A stretch of 64,000 nucleotides of DNA from Hyphomicrobiales bacterium (GTDB taxonomy: Bacteria; Pseudomonadota; Alphaproteobacteria; Rhizobiales; Rhizobiaceae): positions 372,001-436,000 of the forward strand of contig UCEU01000001.1 of assembly GCA_900471485.1 (NCBI GenBank), written 5' to 3'. This document shows, in pieces, positions 54,872 through 63,694 of the stretch. Within the stretch, counting starts at the first letter, position 1. Every line of letters begins with the position of its first letter. The notes below the pieces were generated by a model. It saw only the letters and a list, made by a program, of their open reading frames with translations. It made no database searches and had not been told where the DNA came from. Position numbers and translations under genes: made by a program.

Positions 54872-56011
54872 ATGGTCGCTGGAAGCGCGAGAGCCGTGGC
54901 GACCCGGGGATATTCGCCCCGTGCGCTACGGCACCATGCAATCGGAAGGGATGTCGATCGGATGAATAACCGAGCCCAGGTCACCCTTCTGGCCATCATC
55001 GCCGCCGTGGCGGTCTTGTGGGTTCTGCGAACCGCGGCCAGCGTCTTCGCGCCCGTTGCGGGAGCGCTCTTCATCATCGGGCTCGCCTGGCCGCTTCAGA
55101 AGAACCTCCAGCGCTTTCTTCCCAAGCTGTTGGCACTTGCCGTGGTGGTCGCGGCAATCATCTGCGTCTTCCTCGCGCTTGCATCTATATCCGCCTGGGG
55201 CTTCGGGCGCATCGCCCGCTCCGTCGTCAGCGATGCCGCCCGGTTCCAGTTGCTGTACGGTAATCTCGTCCAGTGGCTCGACGGGCACGGCATCGTCATC
55301 GCCGGTGTGTGGGCGGATTATTTCAACTTCAGTTCGTTCCTGCGCGTACTGCAGGGGGCGACGGCCCGCTTGAACACGACGATCTCCTTCTGGATCGTCG
55401 TGGTGGTCTATGTGCTCCTCGGGCTGCTCGATACCGAAGCCGTAGCGCGCAACATTCGAAAGGCGCTCAGCGACGAACACGCGGATGCGATTATCGGCGG
55501 CGCGTTGCAGACGGCGGCCAAGCTGCGGCGTTACATGGCTGTGCGCACGGTCATGAGCCTTGCCACCGGCACGCTCGTCTGGGTTCTCTCCGTCCTTTTC
55601 GGGCTGCGCTTCGCCGCCGAATGGGGCGTCATCGCCTTCACGCTGAACTACATTCCTTTCATGGGGCCCTTCGTGGCGACGTTGCTGCCAAGCGCCTACG
55701 CATTGGCGCAATTCGGATCGCCCGAGGCTGCTATCCTCATCTTCGCCGGCCTCAACGTGATACAGTTCGTCATCGGAAGCTACATCGAGCCCAGGGTTGC
55801 GGGCTATGCGCTTGCGATGTCGCCATTCCTGGTGTTGTTCTCGGTGTTTTCCTGGTCGTTTGTCTGGGGCGTGTTCGGCGCGTTCATCGGCGTGCCGATC
55901 ACGATCATGATCCTGACGTTTTGCGCACAGTTCTCCTCGTCGCGCTGGATCTCGGAAATCCTCGGCGCGTCCGGCGAGCCGGACAATGGATCTGGACCGG
56001 GCGTCGGCTGA
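54872..56011 (+). CDS. AI-2E/PerM-family transporter
   Basis: A 379-residue membrane protein of the AI-2E (UPF0118, PerM) family with about eight helices. Family features: FAPVAGALFIIGLAWPLQKN near the start, RRYMAVRTVMSLATGTLVWV, and the signature FTLNYIPFMGPFVATLLPSA with IGSYIEPRVAGYALAMSPFL. AAGGAG stands nine bases before ATG 54872, but ATG 54962 (MNNRAQV) is where homology starts, so the protein may be 349 residues. Members are reported to export autoinducer-2 or to act as Na+/H+ antiporters; which applies here is unknown. Confidence 0.85.
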   Translation: MVAGSARAVATRGYSPRALRHHAIGRDVDRMNNRAQVTLLAIIAAVAVLWVLRTAASVFAPVAGALFIIGLAWPLQKNLQRFLPKLLALAVVVAAIICVFLALASISAWGFGRIARSVVSDAARFQLLYGNLVQWLDGHGIVIAGVWADYFNFSSFLRVLQGATARLNTTISFWIVVVVYVLLGLLDTEAVARNIRKALSDEHADAIIGGALQTAAKLRRYMAVRTVMSLATGTLVWVLSVLFGLRFAAEWGVIAFTLNYIPFMGPFVATLLPSAYALAQFGSPEAAILIFAGLNVIQFVIGSYIEPRVAGYALAMSPFLVLFSVFSWSFVWGVFGAFIGVPITIMILTFCAQFSSSRWISEILGASGEPDNGSGPGVG

Positions 56012-56020
56012 TCGAGGCAC

Positions 56021-56326
56021 CTATCGGCGAAGGCGGGTCATGCCGACCACGCGGCCGGTGTGCGAGCTGAGCGCGATCTCGAAATCACGATTGCCGCGCC
56101 TTGCGTGATAGATGAAGGTCCGCCCTCTGCAATCGACGCGGCGCACGTTGCGAAAGCCGCGGTTCTGGAGCAGTTGCTGCCCCTGCCTGCAGGTAATCGC
56201 ACGCCCGAAGTTAAGACTGGAGCCAACGTGAATGTTGACCGTCACCGCATAGGCGGGGACCGGCGGCAAAACGGTCAGCGTCAGGGCTGAAACCAGAGCG
56301 AAAGCAGTCCATATGTTTCGGCGCAT
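56021..56326 (-). CDS. Small secreted basic protein of unknown function
   Basis: A 101-residue protein with a clear signal peptide (TAFALVSALTLTVLPPVPAYA, cleavage near residue 27). The mature part is Arg-rich with two Cys (ITCRQGQQLLQNRGFRNVRR, then VDCRGRTFIYHARRG) and ends FEIALSSHTGRVVGMTRLRR, which resembles the closing strand of PepSY-like domains. Similar short exported proteins occur in many Rhizobiales. It is convergent with the AI-2E gene, nine bases apart. Function unknown. Confidence 0.72.
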   Translation of the reverse strand: MRRNIWTAFALVSALTLTVLPPVPAYAVTVNIHVGSSLNFGRAITCRQGQQLLQNRGFRNVRRVDCRGRTFIYHARRGNRDFEIALSSHTGRVVGMTRLRR

Positions 56327-56518
56327 CTCGCCTCTCCACGAATGATATGCTCTGCGAGATAGTTTGCCTCACGGGCGCCTTGTCAATGAGCGGTCACGAC
56401 ATGCCGCCTTATTAGGGACGCGGCGCCCATCTCCTGGACGATTTACGCATAGTGCAGGTCCTATGCGACTGACCACCGCCCCCAGGTCGCATAAGCCGTG
56501 GGCGGTTGCAGGGAGCCT

Positions 56519-57538
56519 CTACCGGTCTGCCGCCAGGGATACCAGCTTAGCATGACTTTCGGCCGAAAGCGGGATGCCGTCGCGCTGCGCCTTTGCGCGC
56601 GTGAGATGCCTTCGATCGCCGGGCAGTCGTTCCTGCCCAGCTTCCAGCACGAGGTCGCAGATCCCGGCAACGCGTTCGGCAAACACGTCATTGCCGCCGC
56701 GCGCGGGATCGATGACGACGAAGAACTGGCCCGTATAGGGCGTCTGCGCGCCCTTGTGGCCGCTCCAGTCGAACTCGCCGGAGAAATAGCCACCGGTGAG
56801 CGCGGCGCTGAGAATCTCGACCATCAGTGCGATCGAATTGCCCTTGTGTCCGCCGAAGGGCAGCAGTGCGCCACCGTCGAGGATTTCTTTCGGGTCGTTG
56901 GTCGGCTGGCCGTCGCGGTCGACCCCCATGCCGGGCCTCAGTTCATGACCGGCGCGTGCTGCAATCTGCACATCGCCATGGGCAATGGCCGATGAGGCCT
57001 GATCGAATACGAAAGGTGCAGAACCCGCGCGTGGCGAGGCGAAGGCGACGGGATTGGTGCCGAATACCGCCTTCTTGCCGCCGTGCGGCACCACGCAGGC
57101 CATGCTATTGACGACGCTGAGCGCAACAAAACCTTCCTCGGCGAATGGTTCGACATCGGGCCATAACGCGCTGAAGTGATGCGAGCGACGGATAGCGAGA
57201 ACCGCAACACCGTTTGCCTTAACCTTTTCGATCAGCAGCGGTCGTGCCGCGAAGAACGCCGGCTGGGTGAAGCCACCTTTGGCATCGACGCGCACGAAGG
57301 CCGGCCCGACATCCTCGACCTCGGCCACCGCCTTGCCATCGACCCAGCCGCTGTTCAATGACGAGACATATCCCGGCATGCGAAAGACGCCGTGGCTGAG
57401 CGAGCCGTCGCGCTCGCAGCCAGCGCAATTTTCCGCAAGTATCCTGGCATTATGCTCTGACACCCCGTTCTTGACGAAGATGCGTTCAAGCAAGGCAACG
57501 AGATCGGCATGGCTGAGGTGGACGGCATCGTCGCTCAT
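56519..57538 (-). CDS. Ldh-family oxidoreductase (malate/L-lactate dehydrogenase type; DpkA-like)
   Basis: A 339-residue NAD(P)-dependent enzyme of the LDH2/MDH2 fold. ATG 57538 has GGGAGAGTGAG upstream and lies one base after the stop of the preceding M20 gene, so the two are coupled. Family features: SHGVFRMPGYVSSL near residue 53, IRRSHHFSALWPDVEPFAEE with the catalytic His, FGTNPVAFASPR, and LLPFGGHKGNSIALMVEIL. In Pseudomonas such proteins reduce piperideine-2-carboxylate or pyrroline-2-carboxylate; others oxidise 2-hydroxy acids. The pairing with an amidohydrolase suggests use of an acylated or cyclic amino acid (inference). Confidence 0.87.
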   Translation of the reverse strand: MSDDAVHLSHADLVALLERIFVKNGVSEHNARILAENCAGCERDGSLSHGVFRMPGYVSSLNSGWVDGKAVAEVEDVGPAFVRVDAKGGFTQPAFFAARPLLIEKVKANGVAVLAIRRSHHFSALWPDVEPFAEEGFVALSVVNSMACVVPHGGKKAVFGTNPVAFASPRAGSAPFVFDQASSAIAHGDVQIAARAGHELRPGMGVDRDGQPTNDPKEILDGGALLPFGGHKGNSIALMVEILSAALTGGYFSGEFDWSGHKGAQTPYTGQFFVVIDPARGGNDVFAERVAGICDLVLEAGQERLPGDRRHLTRAKAQRDGIPLSAESHAKLVSLAADR

Positions 57539-57539
57539 C

Positions 57540-58739
57540 TCACTCTCCCGCCGCGCCATTCAGGCGCTGGTCGACCAGCGACAGCCAGTAGCGGACGCCG
57601 TGGACGATGGCGCCGTCGTTGAAATCATAGGCAGGGTTGTGAAGATCGGCGCTGTCGCCGTTGCCGAGCCAGATGAGCGCGCCGGGGCGCTTTTCCAGCA
57701 TGTAGGAAAAGTCTTCGGAGCCCATTGTCGCAGGCCAGTCGGTATCGACCTTCTCGGCGCCGGCAACTGCCGCCGCGGCCTTTGCCGCAAGCTTCGCCTT
57801 TGCCGGATCGTTGACCGTGACGGGATAACCCGGGCGCCAGTCGATCACGGCCTCGGAGCCGAAGGACTTCGCGGTGCTGGAGACGACCTCGCGGAACCGT
57901 TCCTCGACCATCTTGCGGGTATCGGCATTCATGGTGCGGATGGTGCCGCCGATGCGGATCGCGGCCGGGATGACATTGAGCGCGCCGGCATTGCCGCCCT
58001 CAAGATAGGTTACCGAAAGAACGACGGGATCAAACGGATTGGTGAAGCGCGATGCGATCGCCTGCAGCGCCACGATCATCTGGGCGCCGGCGAGTACCGG
58101 ATCATGCGATAGATGCGGGTAGGCGGCATGGCCGCCCTTGCCGTTAATGGTAATCACGAAGCGGTCGCCGCCGGCCATCATCGGGCCGCTGCGGATCGCG
58201 AAAGAGCCCACGTCGAGGCCCGGCTGGTTGTGCATGCCGTAGACCTCCTCGATGCCGAAGCGCTCGAGCACGCCTTCCTCGATCATCACCCGCGCGCCGG
58301 CGCCGCCTTCTTCCGCCGGCTGGAAGATCAGCACGACCTTGCCCGCAAAATCGCGGTTTTCCGACAGTTGTTTGGCGGTAGCAAGCAGCATGGCCGTGTG
58401 CCCGTCATGGCCGCAGGCATGCATCATGTTTTCCACTTTCGAGGCGTAGGGCAGGTTGGTCTGCTCGGACATCGGCAGCGCGTCCATATCGCAGCGCAGC
58501 GCGATTGTGCGGCCCAGCCCCTTGTTGCCGTTGATGACGGCGATCACCCCAGTCTTGGCAATGCCGGTCACGACCTCGTCGCAGCCGAATTCAGTCAGCT
58601 TTTCCGTTACAAGAGCAGCCGTCTTAGGCAGGTCGAACAGCAACTCGGGATACTGGTGGATCGTCCGCCGCCAGCTTTTTGCTTCATCGGCGAGGGCGGC
58701 GAGGGAAGGGGCGTCGCCAGACGGAATCGAAAAGGTCAT
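57540..58739 (-). CDS. M20-family amidohydrolase (hippurate/N-acyl-amino acid hydrolase type)
   Basis: A 399-residue zinc peptidase-like amidohydrolase. Motifs in order: RRTIHQYPELLFDLPKTAAL, LRCDMDALPMSEQTNLPYAS, HACGHDGHTAML (metal site Cys/His), FQPAEEGGAGARVMIEEG (catalytic Glu pair), the dimerisation-domain GKGGHAAYPHLSHDP, and TMGSEDFSYMLEKRPGALIW (metal Asp/Glu). It should release amino acids from N-acyl forms in the cytoplasm. It lies 18 bp downstream of an oligopeptide ABC ATPase fragment, a hint that it once belonged to a peptide-uptake operon, and it is coupled to the Ldh-family gene. Confidence 0.92.
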   Translation of the reverse strand: MTFSIPSGDAPSLAALADEAKSWRRTIHQYPELLFDLPKTAALVTEKLTEFGCDEVVTGIAKTGVIAVINGNKGLGRTIALRCDMDALPMSEQTNLPYASKVENMMHACGHDGHTAMLLATAKQLSENRDFAGKVVLIFQPAEEGGAGARVMIEEGVLERFGIEEVYGMHNQPGLDVGSFAIRSGPMMAGGDRFVITINGKGGHAAYPHLSHDPVLAGAQMIVALQAIASRFTNPFDPVVLSVTYLEGGNAGALNVIPAAIRIGGTIRTMNADTRKMVEERFREVVSSTAKSFGSEAVIDWRPGYPVTVNDPAKAKLAAKAAAAVAGAEKVDTDWPATMGSEDFSYMLEKRPGALIWLGNGDSADLHNPAYDFNDGAIVHGVRYWLSLVDQRLNGAAGE

Positions 58740-58756
58740 GCGGACTCCAGGTCTTC

Positions 58757-58945
58757 TTAAGCGGATGCTTTCTGCCGGAAAGGCGAGCGGTCCAGATCGA
58801 GATCCGACATGGCTTTGAGCAGCATGCGCGTATCGTCGTTCTGCGGTCGCTCGAAGATATCCTCAACCGGGCCGCTTTCAACCAACTTTCCGCGATAAGT
58901 CACAGCGATCTCGTAACAATCCTCATGACCGGCGTCGAGCGCCAC
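58757..58945 (-). pseudogene. C-terminal fragment of an oligopeptide ABC transporter ATPase
   Basis: A 62-residue frame whose readable part matches only the tail of DppD/DppF-type ATPases: YEIAVTYRGKLVESGPVEDI followed by FERPQNDDTRMLLKAMSDLD and a short end. Walker A, signature and Walker B motifs are all missing, and the family text breaks off near 58920. It directly precedes the M20 amidohydrolase gene. It is a truncated relic of a peptide transporter. Confidence 0.75.
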
Positions 58946-58947
58946 AT

Positions 58948-59046
58948 ATAGCCCTGGCGGACGTCGTCGAGCTTGACGAGATCGCGACTCCTTGGGTCAC
59001 CGTAACCGGAGCCACCGGCGAGTGTCAGTTCCCCTCGGCGTTGGTT
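58948..59046 (-). pseudogene. C-terminal fragment of hydantoinase B/oxoprolinase (HyuB)
   Basis: About 33 codons reading GELTLAGGSGYGDPRSRDLV and KLDDVRQGY, the glycine-rich end of HyuB proteins (consensus GGGGYGDPxxRD...VRxDVRxGYV). The frame differs from that of the ABC ATPase fragment which follows at once, so the two relics were joined by a deletion. No start or upstream HyuB sequence could be read. Confidence 0.6.
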
Positions 59047-59393
59047 TGGACAAAAGCAACGGTATTGCGAGTGCATATACCACGATATTCGTTCAGTTGC
59101 TTGAGATCATAACAACGACTATCCCCGTGAATGCTCCGATAGTTCCATAATCTATGTTATGCAACAAATCCTTGTAGCCGCAAAGTTAGAATGTCCTGCT
59201 TCTGTTTGCAAAGTTGGAATGTCGCTCCCCCCGGTCCGCCCCCTCCGAACAGAGAGGACGCGTCGACGCCAAGACGGTTCGCTTGCCAATCGGCGCCGAG
59301 TGTATCGCCGCCAGGAGCTTCGCGAGGCGGGCCCTGCTGGGCCTGTGTCAATTCAATCATGCATTCGCCAATGGAGAAAAGCGGCCCCGGGAA
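59047..59393. other. Noncoding stretch with repeat remnants
   Basis: About 350 bp between the HyuB relic and the PLP-enzyme gene. It holds the direct repeats at 59180-59223 and a 67-residue minus-strand frame (59157-59360) that reads through them and resembles no family I recognise. The composition of 59085-59170 is visibly A+T-richer than its surroundings. Confidence 0.45.
59180..59223. repeat. Two 16-bp direct repeats, possible insertion-sequence end
   Basis: GCAAAGTTAGAATGTC (59180-59195) and GCAAAGTTGGAATGTC (59208-59223) differ at one base and are 28 bp apart. Short terminal direct repeats of this kind occur at the ends of IS21-family elements, and the surroundings hold broken genes, so this may be a relic of an IS end. 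No transposase is present. Confidence 0.4.
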
Positions 59394-60473
59394 TCAAACA
59401 ATCTTCCCTCGGGCGGCAACCGGCCAGGCTTCAACAGACCGCAAGCCATTTCCGACGACAAACACCGTATCGACCATGTTGGTGACGACACATGCGTGGT
59501 TAGGTACAATCTGTACCACATCTCCGACCGAAAGGCCGATGGGGCCGGTGCTGACCAACCGGCCATGCTCCTCGGATAGCTGGTCGATGACGATGTCGTC
59601 GCGGCCTAGAACGTGCCCGTAGCCCGTGAGCCCCAAGAGATCGGATGTTAGGAGCTTCGACCCTGCATCAATCACAGCCCGGTTTTCGGTGGGCACTGAA
59701 ACGACGGTTGCCAAGACGCTGAGTGCGCAATTCTCCCACCCGCAGTCGCCGCGCGCGACAAGCGATCGATCGTTGTAGACGTAGGTTCCAGGGCGATACT
59801 CGGTAGTGACCGAGGCATCTGCTGCATGCATCATCGATGGGGTGCCACCCGATGTGATAACAGGCACTTCAATTCCCAGCGCCTCGATGCGCCTCTTTCC
59901 TTCCGTCATGAACGCCTCAACTGCCGCCGTCGCGCCGATCGGCGGATAAGTCATCAGTCCGCCGAACACGAGCCCGGGCGTACTGTGGATCCGGAGAGCG
60001 AGAGCCGTTGCAGCCTCGGCGGTGGGTACGCCGCAGCGGTTCGCGCCGGTATCGCATTCGACCATGACTGTAAGTGGCTCCGCCTCTGTTCGAAATGCAG
60101 CGGCTAGGCCGTCCACGACGGTCGCACTGTCGGCAACGACCGTCAGCTTCACCCTCCTCGCCAGAGCCTTGAGATGCTGAAGCTTCTCGGAACCCACGAT
60201 GTTATAGGTAATCAGGATGTCCTTGATCGCGCTGCTCCCCGCAGCCATCGCCTCGGCTTCCGATATCTTCTGACACGTGATCCCGATCGCGCCCGCGGCG
60301 ATCTGCAGTTCCGCGAGGGCCGGCAGCTTATGCGTCTTGATGTGCGGCCTTACACGCAGCGAATGACTGCTGGCATACTGCTGAAAACGCAGGATGTTCT
60401 CGTTTGCGATATCAAGATCAATAACGACGGCAGGTGTTTGTATGGCTGCGATGTCGTCGGGCGAAAAAGGCAT
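59394..60473 (-). CDS. PLP-dependent D-threonine aldolase/D-serine dehydratase-like enzyme
   Basis: A 359-residue fold-type III PLP enzyme. The N-terminal alanine-racemase-like barrel carries the PLP Lys in RPHIKTHKLPALAELQ (Lys46), a phosphate-binding region near VITSGGTPSMMHA, and a Tyr in YRPGTYVYND. The C-terminal barrel ends with VPNHACVVTN, whose His-x-Cys matches the zinc site of eukaryotic-type D-serine dehydratases; D-threonine aldolases use His-x-Asp. It is divergent from a polar amino-acid ABC transporter, so it probably degrades the imported D-hydroxyamino acid (inference). Confidence 0.85.
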   Translation of the reverse strand: MPFSPDDIAAIQTPAVVIDLDIANENILRFQQYASSHSLRVRPHIKTHKLPALAELQIAAGAIGITCQKISEAEAMAAGSSAIKDILITYNIVGSEKLQHLKALARRVKLTVVADSATVVDGLAAAFRTEAEPLTVMVECDTGANRCGVPTAEAATALALRIHSTPGLVFGGLMTYPPIGATAAVEAFMTEGKRRIEALGIEVPVITSGGTPSMMHAADASVTTEYRPGTYVYNDRSLVARGDCGWENCALSVLATVVSVPTENRAVIDAGSKLLTSDLLGLTGYGHVLGRDDIVIDQLSEEHGRLVSTGPIGLSVGDVVQIVPNHACVVTNMVDTVFVVGNGLRSVEAWPVAARGKIV

Positions 60474-60659
60474 GAGAATTCTCCGGTGAGGGTCAATGCG
60501 ACAGCGCGGTAATTCCGGCTATTTTGTCCGCTTCGCCAAAAGTCAGCCACCGCTATTGACAATCCATCGGCTATAGGCCTTGTTATGTCAATCCATTAAT
60601 ACAGACACATGTCCGGTATAGTGGATTATATAGAAACTCTCAGTTCTTAGGGGAACGAC

Positions 60660-61499
60660 ATGACTTTTCTTTCGCGCGTCGGCCTGATCGCTTTGGCCGC
60701 AACAACCATCCTTTCCAGCCCTGTGCTTGCTGCAGATAGCAAGCTTGATGAAGTGCTCGCACGCGGCCATCTCGTCATGGGAACCGGCAGCACCAATGCG
60801 CCGTGGCACTTCAAGAGCGCCGATGACAAGCTTCAGGGTTTCGACGTCGATATGGGGCACATCATCGCCAAGGCTCTCTTCGGCGATCCTGAGAAGGTGG
60901 AATACGTCAATCAGTCGTCGGACGCTCGCATCCCGAACATTACGACTGACAAAGTCGACATCACCTGCCAGTTCATGACCGTCACCGGCGAGCGCGCCCA
61001 GCAGATCGCCTTCACCATTCCGTACTATCGCGAAGGCGTTGGTCTTATGCTGAAGGCTGATGGCAAGTATGCTGATTACGCTGCGCTGAAGGCTGCCGGT
61101 TCTTCGGTGACCATCTCGGTGCTTCAGAACGTCTACGCAGAATCGATGGTTCACGCGGCGCTGCCGGAAGCGACAGTCGATCAGTACGATTCCGTCGACC
61201 TCATCTACCAAGCACTCGAATCTGGCCGTGCCGACGCGGTTGCCACCGACCAGTCGTCGCTCGCGTGGTACATGACCCAGAATCCAGGCAAATACAAGGA
61301 CGCCGGCTACGGCTGGAACCCCCAGACCTACGCATGCGGCGTAAAGCGCGGTGATCAGGATTGGCTGAACTTCGTGAACACCGCCCTTCACGAAGCCATG
61401 ACGGGCGTCGAATTTGATACGTACGCCAAGTCGTTCAAGACCTGGTTCGGCAAGGACCTGACGCCGCCGCAGATCGGCTTCCCCGTCGAATTCAAGTAA
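60660..61499 (+). CDS. Amino-acid ABC transporter, periplasmic binding protein (family 3)
   Basis: A 279-residue SBP_bac_3-type protein with a signal peptide (VGLIALAATTILSSPVLAADS). The mature start LDEVLARGHLVMGTGSTNAP and LQGFDVDMGHIIAKALFGD are typical, with ITCQFMTVTGERAQQIAFT carrying the Arg/Asp of the amino-acid site. AGGGGAACGAC precedes ATG 60660. It is the first gene of a five-gene unit, followed by two permeases, an ATPase and RidA, and is divergent from the PLP enzyme. Confidence 0.92.
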   Translation: MTFLSRVGLIALAATTILSSPVLAADSKLDEVLARGHLVMGTGSTNAPWHFKSADDKLQGFDVDMGHIIAKALFGDPEKVEYVNQSSDARIPNITTDKVDITCQFMTVTGERAQQIAFTIPYYREGVGLMLKADGKYADYAALKAAGSSVTISVLQNVYAESMVHAALPEATVDQYDSVDLIYQALESGRADAVATDQSSLAWYMTQNPGKYKDAGYGWNPQTYACGVKRGDQDWLNFVNTALHEAMTGVEFDTYAKSFKTWFGKDLTPPQIGFPVEFK

Positions 61500-61506
61500 C
61501 TGGCCC

Positions 61507-61533
61507 GAGGGAGCGGCTCATACCCGCTTCCTC
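61507..61533 (+). promoter_or_regulatory. Intercistronic hairpin after the binding-protein gene
   Basis: GAGGGAGCGG pairs with CCGCTTCCTC (one G-U pair) around a seven-base loop, 8 bp after the stop codon and without a T-run. Such hairpins commonly stabilise the binding-protein mRNA and lower expression of the permeases downstream. Confidence 0.55.
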
Positions 61534-61553
61534 CCCTAAAGGGGTGACTTGCC

Positions 61554-62216
61554 ATGGGTTATACGCTGAACTTTGCCGCCGTCTGGCGCAACTTCGATTT
61601 CCTGCTCAGCGGGCTGATGCTGAGCCTTGGCCTAGCAGTGATTTCGATCCTGATCGGGGCAATTCTCGGTCTTTTTGTCGCTTTCGCGCTGCTTACGAAG
61701 AACCGTCTTATCTTCGTTCCTGCCCGCACCTACGTCACGATGATACGAAATCTGCCGATCCTCGTTCTCGTCCTGTTTGCGTTTTTTGCCCTACCCCAGA
61801 TGGGCTTCCGGCTCGACAAGATAAAGAGCTTCGTGCTGGTTCTATCGCTCTATTCGGGCGCCTACCTTGCGGAAATTTTCCGCGCCGGTCTTCTCTCGAT
61901 CCCGAAGGGTATGACGGAAGCCGGCATGGCGATCGGTTTAAAGTCGATGCAGATACGCACCTCGATCATTGCGCCGCTGATGTTTCGCAACGTGCTGCCT
62001 TCCTTGTCTTCGACCATAATATCCCTCTTCAAGGACACATCGCTTGCAGCAACGATCGCCGTGCCCGAACTGACGTTTGCTGCGCGCAAGATCAATGTCG
62101 AGAGCTTCCGGGTCATTGAAACCTGGATGGTCACATCGGCACTCTATGTCGTCACCTGTTTCCTCATCGCCGCCCTCATGCGTCTCGTCGAGCGGCATCT
62201 GGCCTTGCCGAGGTAA
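61554..62216 (+). CDS. Polar amino-acid ABC transporter permease
   Basis: A 220-residue HisMQ-type permease with about five helices. The family EAA-like loop reads GMTEAGMAIGLKSMQIRTSI, preceded by MIRNLPILVLVLFAFFALPQ. AGGGGTGACTTGCC precedes ATG 61554. It pairs with the next permease, which starts 6 bp after it, to form a heterodimeric channel. Confidence 0.9.
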   Translation: MGYTLNFAAVWRNFDFLLSGLMLSLGLAVISILIGAILGLFVAFALLTKNRLIFVPARTYVTMIRNLPILVLVLFAFFALPQMGFRLDKIKSFVLVLSLYSGAYLAEIFRAGLLSIPKGMTEAGMAIGLKSMQIRTSIIAPLMFRNVLPSLSSTIISLFKDTSLAATIAVPELTFAARKINVESFRVIETWMVTSALYVVTCFLIAALMRLVERHLALPR

Positions 62217-62221
62217 AACCA

Positions 62222-62881
62222 ATGTCTCAAACCTTTCTCGAGCAGCTGTGGATCGCCCGTTATGTCATATTGAATGGCATCGCGATGACGGTTTCGATCT
62301 CCTTCCTGGCCATCCTTGTCGGCTCCGCGCTGGGGGTTTTTGTCGGCTTGTCTCTGGTCTATGGGAGCTTCGTGGCGCGCCTGATCGTCAGGGCCTATAC
62401 CGATGTGATCCGTGGCACGCCGGTCTTGGTGCTTGTCCTTGCCAGCTACTACGTCTCAAGTGCCGTCGGCATCGAGTTGGGACCGTTCGCTGCAGGCGTT
62501 CTGGCGCTGGCAATATTTTGCTCGTCGCATGTCGGCGAGATCGTTCGCGGCGCCCTGCAGGCCATCCCACAAGGACAGACCGAAGCCGCAAAAGCCATCG
62601 GCTTGACGTTCACGCAGACGTTCACCTCCGTCCTTTGGCCTCAAGCGTTGCGCCAATGCCTTCCGGCGTGGGTCAACACGGCGGCGGAAATGGTGAAGGC
62701 ATCGACGCTCCTATCGGTAATCGGCGTCGCTGAACTGCTGCTACGCACGCAGGAGATCATCTCGCGCAACTTCATGAGCCTGCAGTTCTACTTCCTGGCA
62801 GGAGCCCTCTATTTTGTCATCAACTTCGGCATCGAGCGCTACGGCAAATACGTTGAGCGCAAGACTGCCCTTCCATCCTGA
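62222..62881 (+). CDS. Polar amino-acid ABC transporter permease, second subunit
   Basis: A 219-residue HisMQ-type permease. It has the expected DVIRGTPVLVLVLASYYVSS and the EAA loop GQTEAAKAIGLTFTQTFTSV, with about five helices. GAGGTAAAACCA from the end of the previous gene serves as ribosome binding site. It is followed after 12 bp by the ATPase gene. Confidence 0.9.
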   Translation: MSQTFLEQLWIARYVILNGIAMTVSISFLAILVGSALGVFVGLSLVYGSFVARLIVRAYTDVIRGTPVLVLVLASYYVSSAVGIELGPFAAGVLALAIFCSSHVGEIVRGALQAIPQGQTEAAKAIGLTFTQTFTSVLWPQALRQCLPAWVNTAAEMVKASTLLSVIGVAELLLRTQEIISRNFMSLQFYFLAGALYFVINFGIERYGKYVERKTALPS

Positions 62882-62893
62882 GGAGGCCGCTCG

Positions 62894-63664
<771 letters not shown>

Positions 63665-63694
63665 GCATAAAAACTACCAAAGAAAGTGAAAAGA

